A stretch of 64,000 bases of DNA from Paraburkholderia guartelaensis (GCF_004353905.1 NZ_SMOD01000016.1:62001-126000), one strand, 5' to 3'. Numbered from the stretch's first letter, positions 1 to 8,985 are shown. Notes: generated by a model not told the origin, from the sequence alone. A program made the numbers and translations.

Positions 1-408
1 GCTGTGCACGATGCGCGAGTGGAACACCGGCCCGGCGTCGAGTTCGAGCGCGGCGATCGCATTCGGATCGTCGCTCGCCTCCAGCCCCAGCACGCGCGCC
101 GCATGCCGATGGCCGCGCGCGGCGATTTCGTCGGCGATATTGCGGATCTGCAGCACCGTCGATTCGTACTGGCGCGGCGCCACGTAAGTGCCCGAGCCGC
201 GCACGCGGTTCAGTACGCCTTCGGCCATCAGTTCGCGCAGCGCGCGCGACACCGTCATGCGCGCCACGCCGAATTCTTTCACCAGCTCCGTTTCGGAAGG
301 CACCACGTCGCCGGGCCGCAGGGCGCCACTTTCGATCTGCGCGAGCACATGGCGCTTGATCTGTTCATAGGCGGGCAACGGGGCACTGCGGACCGTCTTC
401 TTTTGCAT
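1..408 (-). CDS. GntR-family regulator with UTRA (HutC-like) domain, 3' part missing
   Basis: The reading frame runs from an ATG at 406-408 off the left edge without a stop, giving 136 residues. Residues ~10-75 form a GntR winged helix-turn-helix: an AYEQIKRHV helix, then the PSETELVKEFGVARMTVSRAL recognition region. From ~85 the sequence RNIADEIAARGH and later VFHSRIVH match the start of the UTRA ligand-binding domain, as in the histidine-utilisation repressor HutC. Such proteins repress catabolic operons until a pathway metabolite binds. The target lies outside the window, so HutC itself is only a guess. The start follows a short upstream gap shared with the convergent end of the sensor kinase gene. 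Confidence 0.85.
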   Translation of the reverse strand, partial: MQKKTVRSAPLPAYEQIKRHVLAQIESGALRPGDVVPSETELVKEFGVARMTVSRALRELMAEGVLNRVRGSGTYVAPRQYESTVLQIRNIADEIAARGHRHAARVLGLEASDDPNAIAALELDAGPVFHSRIVHS

Positions 409-515
409 GGTCTCGATCTTCGAATGAACGGGAGGTCGCCGCAGCGATGGCCGCCGGGCGCGGCGCGGGCTTGCAGCTTCAGGCGGCCACATTGTACCGC
501 CCCTTAAAGTGGCTC

Positions 516-1925
516 CTACGCTGGCTCCGCCACGAGCGCGGGCTGCCAGCGCGCGAGCACCACGCAGGCGCGCACGCCCCGCCCGTCGGCGCCCGGACTC
601 AGACTCACCGCGCCGCGATGGGACTGCGCGATCTCGCGCACGATCGCAAGACCGAGCCCGGTGCCTTCCGTCTCGGCCGCGGCGCGGAAGAAAGGCTCGA
701 AAACGCGCGCACGCGCTTCCGCGGGAATGCCGCGTCCGTCGTCGAGCACTTCGAGCGCGACCGTCTCGCCGCTCGCCCGCACCGACACCGTGACGTGCCC
801 GCCAGCCGGCGTGTAGCGCAGCGCGTTATCCACGAGATTGCTGACCATCGCGCGCAACAGTTCGCGATGCCCCTGCACCACCGCCTCGCCCGCCTCGCGA
901 GGCAGCTCCGCGCCGAGATCGATGCCCCGCGTCTGCGCGAGCAGCGCGAGCGCCTCGACCACTTCGCGAGCGAGCCGCGCCATGTCGACGGGCGCGGCCG
1001 GCAACTGCGCCGGGTCGAGCGCCTCAGCCTGCGCGAGCAGCAGCAACTGGTTCGTGAGCGCGACCATCGAGCGGTTGCTCACATGCATGGCCGCCAGCAC
1101 TTCATCGAGCGCGGGATCGACGGCTTTTTGCTGGCGCGCGTATTGCAATTGCGTGCCGAGCAGCGTGAGCGGCGTACGCAGCTGGTGCGCGGCATCGGCG
1201 ATGAAGCGTCGCTGCGCCGCCGTCTGCGCCGAAAGGCGCGCAATGCATTGATTGATTGCGTCAACGACGGGCCGCAGTTCGACATGCAGCCCTTCGGCAC
1301 GAATTGGTTCGAGGTGCGAAGGATCGCGGTCCGCCACGTCGTTCTTGAGCTTCATGAGCGGACGCAGCTCGAACGTGAGACCGATGCAGGCAAGCGCCAC
1401 GGCCAGCATGACCATGCCGATCTGGCGATAAAGCTGGGGACGCCAGAGCGCCTCCACCATCGCGTCGCGCGAGCGCTCGGTCTTGCCGACCGATATGCGC
1501 ACGCGCGAGATGTGGCCATTGTCGTACATGGAGCGCACCACGCTCACGGCGCGCACAGCCTGGCCGCGCAGCTCGGCGTCGTACGCCACGGGCGAATCGA
1601 CGGAGGGCGCCGAAGCCGCATGCGGAAAATCGGGCATGCCCGCGAGCAGCGAGCCGCCCTCCACGTGCACGTTGTAGAACACCTGGTCCTGCTGCGGCGA
1701 GGCGAAGAGCTCGAGCGCCGCGGGTGGTACGTCGGCGCGCAGCGCACCGTCGGCCCATTGCACGGAACCGGCGATCATGCGCGCGGATGAAAGCAGCCGG
1801 CCGTCCTGCACCAGATCGGCAGTTTGGCGCGTAGCGCGATACTCGGAGGTCGCCGTAAAACTCACGTAGAGCGCGAGCGGCACGAGCATCCACCACAGCA
1901 GGCGAACACGCAGGCTACCCGTCAT
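516..1925 (-). CDS. Sensor histidine kinase, TctE-like
   Basis: 469 residues. There is one membrane helix at ~8-22, a periplasmic region to ~165 resembling the 2CSK_N domain of TctE-type kinases, and a second helix at ~168-185. The HisKA box FIADAAHQLRTPLTLL follows, with phospho-acceptor His247. The ATPase domain has an N-box (NLVDNALRYTPAGG), G1 (DDGRGIP) and G2 (GTGLGLAIV), so it should be an active inner-membrane kinase. It lies 18 bp downstream of the response regulator gene and is surely co-transcribed with it. TctE kinases classically respond to tricarboxylates and control TTT transporters; here the divergent neighbour is an NMT1-type ABC importer, so the signal may differ. Start ATG at 1923-1925. 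Confidence 0.93.
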   Translation of the reverse strand: MTGSLRVRLLWWMLVPLALYVSFTATSEYRATRQTADLVQDGRLLSSARMIAGSVQWADGALRADVPPAALELFASPQQDQVFYNVHVEGGSLLAGMPDFPHAASAPSVDSPVAYDAELRGQAVRAVSVVRSMYDNGHISRVRISVGKTERSRDAMVEALWRPQLYRQIGMVMLAVALACIGLTFELRPLMKLKNDVADRDPSHLEPIRAEGLHVELRPVVDAINQCIARLSAQTAAQRRFIADAAHQLRTPLTLLGTQLQYARQQKAVDPALDEVLAAMHVSNRSMVALTNQLLLLAQAEALDPAQLPAAPVDMARLAREVVEALALLAQTRGIDLGAELPREAGEAVVQGHRELLRAMVSNLVDNALRYTPAGGHVTVSVRASGETVALEVLDDGRGIPAEARARVFEPFFRAAAETEGTGLGLAIVREIAQSHRGAVSLSPGADGRGVRACVVLARWQPALVAEPA

Positions 1926-1943
1926 GACGGCACGCGCAAGTCT

Positions 1944-2621
1944 TCATAGCGTTTCATCCTTCCTGCGCAGCAAATACCCCAGGCCGCGCAGTGTCACGAT
2001 CACGGCCGAGCTGCCCTCGAGCTTCTTGCGCAGCCGCGAGACGTAGATTTCGATGGCGTCCTCGCTGGGTTCGTCGGCGAGCGTGAAGATCGCATCGACG
2101 AGCGCGGCCTTCGAAACGGTCTGGCCGAGGCGCAGCGCCAGCGTTTCGAGCACCGTGCGCTCGCGCGGCGTGACGTTCAGCGGCGCGCCCTTCAGCGTGA
2201 ACTGGCGCGTGTTGAGGTCGAACACGAGGTCCCCGCAGCCGATTTCGTTCGCACGCGCGGGCGTTTGCCGGCGAATCAGCACCTTGATGCGCGCCACCAG
2301 TTCGCGCACCTCGAAGGGCTTGACGAGATAGTCGTCGGCGCCGGCGCCGAGCAGCTCCACCTTTTCGTCGATCGAGCCGCTTGCCGTGAGCACCATCACG
2401 GGCGTCGCGTCGCCACGCTGGCGCAGCCGCCGCAGGACGTTCTTGCCCGAGAGCTTTGGCAAATTGAGGTCCAGCAGCACCACATCGTAGTGATTGGACT
2501 GCAGCAACTGGTCGGCGGCTTCGCCGTCCTGCACGGCGTCGAAGGCGAACGCCTGCTCCTCCAGCGTCTTGACGAGCCAGTGTGCAAGCGTCGGATTGTC
2601 TTCGATCAGCAGCAACTTCAT
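1944..2621 (-). CDS. OmpR-family response regulator, TctD-like
   Basis: 225 residues. The receiver domain (1-~115) has the acidic pair at Glu7/Asp8, phospho-acceptor Asp51 in LLDLNLP and the conserved Lys101 in YLVKPFE. The C-terminal winged helix (~125-222) ends YVSRLRKKLEGSSAVIVTLRGLGYLL, read in two pieces, which is typical of OmpR/PhoB proteins. It is the first gene of the two-component operon and is divergent, with 197 bp between, from the substrate-binding protein of the ABC importer at 2819-5551. That promoter arrangement makes the importer its likely target (inference). No good Shine-Dalgarno precedes the ATG at 2619-2621, but no alternative start fits the receiver fold. Confidence 0.93.
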   Translation of the reverse strand: MKLLLIEDNPTLAHWLVKTLEEQAFAFDAVQDGEAADQLLQSNHYDVVLLDLNLPKLSGKNVLRRLRQRGDATPVMVLTASGSIDEKVELLGAGADDYLVKPFEVRELVARIKVLIRRQTPARANEIGCGDLVFDLNTRQFTLKGAPLNVTPRERTVLETLALRLGQTVSKAALVDAIFTLADEPSEDAIEIYVSRLRKKLEGSSAVIVTLRGLGYLLRRKDETL

Positions 2622-2818
2622 GGGCGGGTACGGGCAAAGGCGAAGGCCGTTTCAGGGGAATCGATTGTGCCGTTGCCGGCGCGCCGCCGCCCTGCGGGTT
2701 AACACGGACGATTTTGCATGACGCCCGAAGGCTGGCAGAAGGCTTACGGTTTTTATAATCGGCTCCATCCACCAAAAAGCGCCGCATGCACGGCGCACCA
2801 CCTTCAGGAGACTCCACG

Positions 2819-3838
2819 ATGCCTACCTTGCGCCAGATCGCCGCCGTATCGAGTGTCGCGTTCGCCCTCGCCGCCGGTTCCACGGCTGCCCACGCGGAAA
2901 AGATCACGATCATGGTTGGCGGCGCAACCAAGATCATCTATCTCCCGGCCAAGCTGACCGAACAGCTCGGCTACTTCAAGGACGAAGGCCTCGACGTCGA
3001 ACTGCAGTCGCAGCCGGCCGGCGTGGACGCGGAGAACGAACTGCTCGCGGGTGCGGTGCAAGGCGTGGTGGGCTTCTACGATCACACCATCGACCTGCAG
3101 AGCAAGGGCAAGGAAGTGCAGACGCTCGTGGTCTTCGGCCAGGTGCCGGGCGAAGTGGAAATGGTGTCGAACGCGGCGGCAGGCACGGTCAAGAGCATGG
3201 CCGACGTGAAGGGCAAGACGCTCGGTGTGACGGGCCTCGGCTCCTCCACGAGCTTCCTCACGCAGTACCTCGCGCAGCGCTCGGGCGTGCCCTCCAACCA
3301 GTACACGCTGCTGCCGGTGGGCGCGGACAACACCTTCATCGCCGCGATCAAGCAGAACCGCATCGACGCGGGCATGACCACGGAGCCTACCGTCTCGCGT
3401 CTGCTGCAAACCGGCGACGCCAAGGTGCTCGTCGACATGCGCACGCTCGAAGGCACGCGCGCGGCGCTCGGCGGCACCTACCCCGCTTCGAGCTTTTACG
3501 TGCAGCGCGCCTGGGCGCAGTCGCACAAGGACGAAGCGACGAAGCTCGCGCACGCGTTCTCGCGCACGCTCAACTTCATCGCCACGCATAGCGCCGACGA
3601 GATCGCCGCGAAGATGCCGAAGGACTACTACGGCAACAACAAGGATCTCTACGTGGCCGCGCTGAAGTCCTCGCTGCCGATGTTCACGAAGGATGGCCGC
3701 ATGCCCGCCGACGGCCCGGATACGGTGCTCAAGGTGCTCTCGGCGTTCAACCCTTCGGTGAAGGGCAAGCACATCGACCTCGCGAAGACTTACTCGAACG
3801 ACTATCTGCCGGCTACGACCGCCACGGCGTCGAAGTAA
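2819..3838 (+). CDS. ABC importer substrate-binding protein, NMT1/THI5-like
   Basis: 339 residues from the ATG at 2819, preceded by CAGGAG nine bases upstream; an in-frame ATG at 2786 lacks such a site. Residues 1-~24 are a Sec signal peptide ending AAHA. The mature part opens KITIMVGGATKIIYLPAKL and continues with YFKDEGLDVELQSQPAG. This is the fold of periplasmic proteins for nitrate, sulfonate, bicarbonate or pyrimidine precursors (SsuA/THI5 superfamily). It is the first gene of a three-gene operon with the ATPase and the permease. The ligand cannot be told from sequence. Expression is probably controlled by the divergent TctDE-like system. Confidence 0.93.
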   Translation: MPTLRQIAAVSSVAFALAAGSTAAHAEKITIMVGGATKIIYLPAKLTEQLGYFKDEGLDVELQSQPAGVDAENELLAGAVQGVVGFYDHTIDLQSKGKEVQTLVVFGQVPGEVEMVSNAAAGTVKSMADVKGKTLGVTGLGSSTSFLTQYLAQRSGVPSNQYTLLPVGADNTFIAAIKQNRIDAGMTTEPTVSRLLQTGDAKVLVDMRTLEGTRAALGGTYPASSFYVQRAWAQSHKDEATKLAHAFSRTLNFIATHSADEIAAKMPKDYYGNNKDLYVAALKSSLPMFTKDGRMPADGPDTVLKVLSAFNPSVKGKHIDLAKTYSNDYLPATTATASK

Positions 3839-3875
3839 ACAACGCAATCGGCCCCACGTTCAGCCCACTGAAATA

Positions 3876-4670
3876 ATGACTTCCTCCCATTCCCAAGGCA
3901 CGCCGGCCATCGAGCTGCGCAACGTTTCGTGCCGCTTCATTTCACCGGACGGCAAGGCGACCGTCGCCCTGCGCGACTTCAGCATGTCGGTCGCGCGCGG
4001 CGAGTTCGTCGCGATCGTCGGGCCCACGGGCTGCGGCAAGTCCACCACGCTCAGCATGATCACGGGCCTGCTCAAACCCACCACGGGCGAAGTGCGCGTG
4101 ATGGGCGCGCCCGTGAACGGCATCGATCCGCGCATCGGCTTCGTGTTCCAGGCCGACGCCGTGTTCCCGTGGCGCTCGGTGCTCGACAACGTGGCGGCCG
4201 GTCCGCTCTATCGCGGCCGCTCGAAATCGGCGGCCTACGACGAAGCCAACGAATGGCTGCGCCGCGTGGGCCTCGCCAACTTCGGCAAGCACTATCCGCA
4301 TCAGCTGTCGGGCGGCATGCGAAAGCGCGTGGCGCTTGCGCAGACGTTCATCAACAAGCCCGAAATCCTGCTGATGGACGAGCCGTTCTCGGCGCTCGAC
4401 ATGCAAACGCGCACGCTCATGCAGGACGAGCTGCTGCAGCTGTGGGGCGGCACGGGCTCGGTGGTATTCGTCACGCACGACCTCGAAGAAGCCATTGCGC
4501 TAGCCGACCGCGTGTTCGTGCTCACCGCGCGCCCGGCCACGCTCAAGAAGGTCTACGAGATCGATCTGCCGCGCCCGCGCGTGACATCCGAAATCCGCTA
4601 CGCGCCGCACTTCGTCGAACTGTCGCGCCAGATCTGGCACGACCTGCGCGAAGAAGTGCAGATCGCCTAA
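3876..4670 (+). CDS. ABC importer ATP-binding protein (NitT/TauT type)
   Basis: 264 residues. Walker A is GPTGCGKSTT (~48-57), the Q-loop is GFVFQADAVFPWRSV, the signature is LSGGMRKRVALAQ, Walker B is ILLMDEPFSALD and the H-loop is FVTHDLEEAIALADRV. All catalytic residues are present. Length and the VFPWRSVLDNV stretch are typical of the SsuB/TauB branch. It sits between the substrate-binding protein (37 bp upstream) and the permease (17 bp downstream), so it energises that importer on the cytoplasmic face. The ribosome-binding site before the ATG is weak. Confidence 0.95.
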   Translation: MTSSHSQGTPAIELRNVSCRFISPDGKATVALRDFSMSVARGEFVAIVGPTGCGKSTTLSMITGLLKPTTGEVRVMGAPVNGIDPRIGFVFQADAVFPWRSVLDNVAAGPLYRGRSKSAAYDEANEWLRRVGLANFGKHYPHQLSGGMRKRVALAQTFINKPEILLMDEPFSALDMQTRTLMQDELLQLWGGTGSVVFVTHDLEEAIALADRVFVLTARPATLKKVYEIDLPRPRVTSEIRYAPHFVELSRQIWHDLREEVQIA

Positions 4671-4687
4671 CACCGGAGCCGTTCACT

Positions 4688-5551
4688 ATGTCCACCCCGC
4701 AACAAACCCTGCCGCAAGGCCTCGATACCGCCTCGCTCGACGCCGTCGAGCGCGCCGCGCAAAAGCGCATTCGTCAGCGCAATCTGCTCGTCATTTCGCT
4801 GCGTATTCTCGTGCTCGTCGTCGTGCTCGGCGGCTGGGAACTCGCCGCGCGCCTCAAATGGATCGACCCGTTCTTCTTCTCGATGCCCACGGCCATCTTT
4901 GATCAGATCATTGACTGGTTCGTGAACGGCACATCGCAGGGGCCGCTGCTCACGCAGGTCTGGGTCACGCTGGAAGAAACGGGCCTCGGCTTCATCATCG
5001 GCTCGGTGGCCGGCGTGTTCTGCGGCATCGTGCTTGGCCGCAACAAGCTGCTCTCCGACGTGTTCAGCCTCTACATCAAGATTGCCAACTCGATTCCGCG
5101 CGTGGTGCTCGGCTCGGTGTTCGTGATCGCGCTGGGGCTCGGCATGGCGTCGAAAGTGGCGCTCGCCGTGGTGATGGTGTTCTTCGTCGTGTTCGCCAAT
5201 GCATTCCAGGGCGTGCGCGAGGCGGACCGCTACATGATCGCCAATGCCCAGATCCTCGGCGCATCGCGCCGCCAGGTGACGACCTCGGTCGTGATTCCCT
5301 CAGCGCTTTCGTGGATTCTCGCGAGCCTGCATGTGAGCTTCGGCTTCGCGCTGGTCGGCGCCGTGGTGGGTGAATTCCTGGGTTCGAAGCAAGGCATCGG
5401 TTTGCTGATCTCGACGGCACAGGGCGCGTTCAACGCGAGCGGCGTGTTCGCCGCCATGATCGTCCTCGCCGTGGTCGCGCTGGCCGCCGACTATGTGCTT
5501 ACCGCGCTCGAGCATCGTTTGCTCAAGTGGCGGCCCACGCCTTCGAACTGA
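4688..5551 (+). CDS. ABC importer permease (NitT/TauT type)
   Basis: 287 residues from the ATG at 4688, with GGAG ten bases upstream. A cytoplasmic N-terminus of ~30 residues is followed by about six hydrophobic segments. The EAA loop lies around VREADRYMIANAQILGASRRQV, quoted in part, and contacts the ATPase. This is the BPD_transp_1 fold of SsuC/TauC proteins. It is the last gene of the operon and ends 60 bp before a strong rho-independent terminator. The transporter probably works as a homodimeric permease because only one permease gene is present, unlike the importer at 33.9-37.6 kb, which has two. Confidence 0.94.
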   Translation: MSTPQQTLPQGLDTASLDAVERAAQKRIRQRNLLVISLRILVLVVVLGGWELAARLKWIDPFFFSMPTAIFDQIIDWFVNGTSQGPLLTQVWVTLEETGLGFIIGSVAGVFCGIVLGRNKLLSDVFSLYIKIANSIPRVVLGSVFVIALGLGMASKVALAVVMVFFVVFANAFQGVREADRYMIANAQILGASRRQVTTSVVIPSALSWILASLHVSFGFALVGAVVGEFLGSKQGIGLLISTAQGAFNASGVFAAMIVLAVVALAADYVLTALEHRLLKWRPTPSN

Positions 5552-5611
5552 TTCAGTCAGCTTCCCCTGTCCGGACCGCGTAAGACGCGAGAGCTTGCCT
5601 GGTCCGTGATC

Positions 5612-5645
5612 CGCGGCGCACTGCCAGTGCGCCGCGTTTTTTTTT
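5612..5645 (+). terminator. Rho-independent terminator of the ABC importer operon
   Basis: A perfect 11-bp stem (5612-5622 with 5626-5636, loop GCC) is followed directly by nine T residues at 5637-5645. It lies between the convergent importer operon and peroxiredoxin gene. Confidence 0.93.
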
Positions 5646-5671
5646 GCGCTTGCGCTATGCTGCGCGAGCCG

Positions 5672-6328
5672 TTACTTCGGCTGCTCGACCGTACGCAGAT
5701 ACGGCTTGAGTGTCTTGAAGCCCTGCGGATACTTCTGCTTCGCCGCATCGTCGGAAACCGAAGTCGGGATGATGACGTCGTCGCCCGGCTTCCAGTTCAC
5801 CGGCGTCGCCACCGTGTGCTTCGCCGTGAGCTGCAGCGAATCGAGCAGGCGCAGTACTTCGTCGAAATTGCGGCCCGAGCTCATCGGGTAGACGAATGTC
5901 GCCTTCACCTTCTTGTCCGGTCCGATCAGGAACACCGCGCGTATCGTGGCGTTGTCGGCCGCCGTGCGCGGGCTGGCGCCGCTCGCGTTCGGGTGAATCA
6001 TGTCGTAGAGCTTCGCGACGTGCAGGTCCGGGTCGCCAATCATCGGATAGTTGACGGCGCTGCCCTGCGTTTCCTCGATGTCCTTGGCCCACTTCGCATG
6101 GTCGGTCACCGGGTCGATGCTCAAACCGATGATCTTCGTATTGCGCTTGTCGAACTCCGGCTTGAGCTTCGCCATATAGCCGAGTTCCGTCGTGCAGACG
6201 GGCGTGAAGTCTTTCGGATGCGAGAAAAGGATGGCCCAGTGATCGCCAATCCATTCGTGAAAATGGATCGTGCCTTCGGTGGTCTCCGCGGTGAAATCCG
6301 GTGCTTCTTCTCCTAGACGAATCGTCAT
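5672..6328 (-). CDS. 1-Cys peroxiredoxin (Prx6 family)
   Basis: 218 residues, the usual length of bacterial 1-Cys Prx6/LsfA-type enzymes. The peroxidatic motif is PKDFTPVCTTEL with Cys45. The long Prx6 C-terminal domain is present (NWKPGDDVIIPTSVSDDAAK), and no resolving cysteine is seen near the C-terminus. It reduces hydrogen peroxide and organic hydroperoxides in the cytoplasm. The start ATG has the upstream sequence AGGAGACTGAAG on the minus strand. It is monocistronic, with a ~500-bp upstream region shared with the divergent fatty-acid permease. Confidence 0.95.
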   Translation of the reverse strand: MTIRLGEEAPDFTAETTEGTIHFHEWIGDHWAILFSHPKDFTPVCTTELGYMAKLKPEFDKRNTKIIGLSIDPVTDHAKWAKDIEETQGSAVNYPMIGDPDLHVAKLYDMIHPNASGASPRTAADNATIRAVFLIGPDKKVKATFVYPMSSGRNFDEVLRLLDSLQLTAKHTVATPVNWKPGDDVIIPTSVSDDAAKQKYPQGFKTLKPYLRTVEQPK

Positions 6329-6824
6329 CTTCAGTCTCCTGAATGCGGTGATTTACAGCTCGTGAGGGGTCTGTGCGCGCGCGAAAGTGGCTCCCGCTTC
6401 TGCATTTTAGGTAGTCCGCGTGACGCTTATGAAATTTCTTGCATATTTCATTCTCATTACAAGTACCATACATTTAACCATCATTGCACGCTAAAAACCT
6501 GCATCGGCACGCTATCCCAGCCTTGACATCCACTTGGCATGAAGCGAATAATGCGTCGTTCGATAATCGAAACCGTGTTCGAATTGCGAACACGAGAACA
6601 ACAATAACGGGCTGGCCGTCTTGCCGTGCAAATGCGTGCGTGCAAGGCGTGATATGAACCCGCTGCGCCGGGGCGGCATCGCCTCTCGCTGATGGAGGAG
6701 CCGCACCTGCCTCCCCGCCCACCACTCGCCTGGCTCGCCAGCCGCACGGTGCCGGGACCGCCTGCAAGCAACGCCTCTTGTCCGCTCCGGCCAGCCAGTA
6801 GCTACACGCTATAGCGCAAAGAGC
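6329..6824. other. Divergent intergenic region, peroxiredoxin / permease
   Basis: 496 bp without a convincing gene. The part at ~6400-6490 is AT-rich and may hold the peroxiredoxin promoter. Two adjacent palindromes (6559-6594) are listed separately. Short open frames here have no ribosome-binding sites and no recognisable product. Confidence 0.6.
6559..6594. promoter_or_regulatory. Two adjacent palindromes, possible operators
   Basis: TTCGATAATCGAA (6559-6571) is a 6+1+6 palindrome. Three bases later, CGTGTTCG (6574-6581) pairs perfectly with CGAACACG (6587-6594) across five bases. They lie ~230 bp before both divergent genes. The layout suggests binding of a dimeric regulator; no regulator gene lies next to them. 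Confidence 0.45.
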
Positions 6825-8216
6825 ATGAAAAGAGACCTCCAGACTGAAACGCGCGACTCCCGCCAGGGTGTCGTCGCCGCCCTCGTGTATGTTTTCGAGC
6901 GGGTCATGCCCGACCCCTTCGTTCTGTCCATCTGCCTCACCTTCTTCGTCGCTGTGCTCGCGCTCGCCATCGCGCCGCACGGCAATATCCCCACGCTGCT
7001 CAGCTCCTGGTACGAAGGCACGTTCGGCATTCTCGGCTTCGCGCTGCAGATGATCCTGATCCTCGCCACGGGCTACGCCATTGCAGAAGCGCCCGTGATC
7101 CAGCGCGTGCTGCGCGCGCTCGCCGCCAAGGCGCAAACGCCGGCGCGCGCCGCGCTGCTGGTGTTTCCGGTGGTCGCCGTCGCTGCGTGGCTGAACTGGG
7201 GCCTGGGCCTGATCGTGGGTGCGCTGCTTTCGCGCGAGATCGCAAAGCGCGTGAACGTGGATTTCGCATGGCTCGTGGCGGGCAGCTATTCGGCATGGTC
7301 GATCTGCAACAGCGGGCTCTCCAGCTCGATCGCTCTTTCGCAGGCCTCGCCTGGCAACGCGCTCAATCTCGTGGAAAAGGCGACCGGCCACGTGATTCCG
7401 CTCAGCCAGACCGTATTCGCGCCGTTCGTCTTCATCCCCACCGTGCTCGTGGTGGTCGTGATGACGTTCATCTTCATCCGCATGCATCCGAAGCCCGAGC
7501 ACGTGGCGCCGTTCAGCCAGGCGGCCGAAGCCGAAGCGAACGACGCCGGCGCCAGCGACGACCCGCATGCGCGCGTCGGCAACGGCACGCCTTCGTTCGC
7601 GTCGCGCCTCGAGCAGTCGATGCTCGGCACGCTGCTGCTGATCGTGCTCGGCGCAGGCTATCTTGCGATGGAATGGAGCGAAAAGGGTTTCGATCTCGAC
7701 ATCAACACGACGATCCTGATCTTCCTGCTGATCGGCCTCGCGCTTCAACGCACGCCGATCGCCTACGCGAACGCCATTCGTCGCGCCGCGCGCCAGACCG
7801 GCTCCATGCTGCTTCAGTACCCCGTGTACGGCGGCATCATGGGCGTGATGAAGGGCACGGGCCTCGCCTCGATGATCGCCAAGGCCTTCGTCACGATCGC
7901 CACGCCGCTTTCGCTGCCGCTCTGGAGCTATCTGAGCTCGCTCATCATCACACTGCTCGTACCGAGCGCGGGCGGCCACTGGGCCGTGCAAGGGCCGTTC
8001 GTGCTGCCCGCCGCGCTGAGCCTGCACGCCTCCGTGCCGCGCACTGCCATGGGCGTGGCGATGGCGGAGAACGTCTCGAACATGCTGCAGCCGTTCTGGG
8101 CGGTGCCGATCGTCGCGATCGCGGGCATCCGCATCCAGCGCGTGATGGGCTATACCGCCGTGACGTTCGCCGTGTCGCTCGTGATCTACGCCGTCGCGCT
8201 CTGGCTCGTGCCCTGA
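6825..8216 (+). CDS. Short-chain fatty acid permease, AtoE family
   Basis: 463 residues and highly hydrophobic, with about 12 membrane segments. The opening FERVMPDPFVLSICLTFFVA, the motif NWGLGLIVGALLSREIAKRV and the C-terminal SAGGHWAVQGPF are characteristic of the AtoE / TIGR00366 family. These proteins move acetoacetate, butyrate and other short-chain acids across the inner membrane. A ~45-residue hydrophilic loop near 225-255 (QAAEAEANDAGASDDPHARV) is cytoplasmic-looking. No ato catabolic genes lie next to it, so the substrate is inferred from family only. Start is the ATG at 6825; upstream AAAGAG is a modest ribosome-binding site. Confidence 0.92.
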   Translation: MKRDLQTETRDSRQGVVAALVYVFERVMPDPFVLSICLTFFVAVLALAIAPHGNIPTLLSSWYEGTFGILGFALQMILILATGYAIAEAPVIQRVLRALAAKAQTPARAALLVFPVVAVAAWLNWGLGLIVGALLSREIAKRVNVDFAWLVAGSYSAWSICNSGLSSSIALSQASPGNALNLVEKATGHVIPLSQTVFAPFVFIPTVLVVVVMTFIFIRMHPKPEHVAPFSQAAEAEANDAGASDDPHARVGNGTPSFASRLEQSMLGTLLLIVLGAGYLAMEWSEKGFDLDINTTILIFLLIGLALQRTPIAYANAIRRAARQTGSMLLQYPVYGGIMGVMKGTGLASMIAKAFVTIATPLSLPLWSYLSSLIITLLVPSAGGHWAVQGPFVLPAALSLHASVPRTAMGVAMAENVSNMLQPFWAVPIVAIAGIRIQRVMGYTAVTFAVSLVIYAVALWLVP

Positions 8217-8241
8217 GCGTCTAGCGGTTCCGCCACGAAGG

Positions 8242-8289
8242 AAGGCGCTGCGCCGGCCGCTTTTTAGCGGTTCGGGCAGCGCCTTTTTC
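8242..8289 (+). terminator. Rho-independent terminator after the permease
   Basis: A ten-bp stem AAGGCGCTGC (8242-8251) pairs with GCAGCGCCTT (8276-8285), then a short T run. It lies ~30 bp after the permease stop. Confidence 0.88.
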
Positions 8290-8406
8290 ATTCGGCGCTG
8301 CCTCGCCGCCCTGGCCGCGCGGCTCGCGAAGATCGGCGACAATGGGCAAGCCTCGATGGCGGCCCGCCGCCCCGAATCGATACGCGATCCGCACCAGGAG
8401 ACTCTC

Positions 8407-8985
8407 ATGACCGCCAGCGCGCCGCCTTCCCCGCCCTCATCGTCTTCGTCCGGCTCCGGCGAAGACGGCGGCGAGCTCGATCCGCGTTTCGTCGAGTTCG
8501 CGCGCCAGGTGTTCGACACTGCGCGCCGCGGCGAAGCCAACACGCTCGCCACGCTCATCGAACAGGGCCTGCCGCCGAACCTGCGCAACGAAAAAGGCGA
8601 CAGCCTCGTGATGCTCGCGAGCTATCACGGCCACGCCGCCGCCGTGCGCACGCTCGTGCAGCACGGCGCCGATCCCAACCTGCGCAACGACAACGGCCAA
8701 ACGCCGATCGCGGGCGCAGCCTTCAAGGGCTACGCCGACGTGGTCAGCACCCTGCTGGAGAACGGCGCCGACGTGGAAGGCGCCTCGCCAGACGGCCGCA
8801 CGGCGCTGATGATCGCCGCCATGTTCAACCGCTCCGACATCGTCGACCTGCTGCTCGCGCGCGGCGCGAACCCGGCGGCGCACGACACCGCGGGCAACAC
8901 CGCCCTCGACGTGGCGAACGCGATGGGCGCGGTGGACACGGCCGCCCAGCTCGCCGGAAAAAGCGGCGGCGGCAAGGACGCGTAA
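8407..8985 (+). CDS. Ankyrin-repeat protein
   Basis: 192 residues from the ATG at 8407, with CAGGAG seven bases upstream; an earlier in-frame ATG at 8356 is less likely. The N-terminus is low complexity (PPSPPSSSSSGSGEDGGE). Four ankyrin repeats of ~33 residues follow: KGDSLVMLASYHGHAAAVRT, NGQTPIAGAAFKGYADVVST, DGRTALMIAAMFNRSDIVDL and AGNTALDVANAMGAVDTAAQ. No signal peptide or enzymatic domain is present, so it is probably a cytoplasmic protein-binding scaffold. Related small ankyrin proteins are common in Burkholderiaceae; the partner is unknown. It is monocistronic, separated from the permease by a terminator. Confidence 0.93.
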   Translation: MTASAPPSPPSSSSSGSGEDGGELDPRFVEFARQVFDTARRGEANTLATLIEQGLPPNLRNEKGDSLVMLASYHGHAAAVRTLVQHGADPNLRNDNGQTPIAGAAFKGYADVVSTLLENGADVEGASPDGRTALMIAAMFNRSDIVDLLLARGANPAAHDTAGNTALDVANAMGAVDTAAQLAGKSGGGKDA

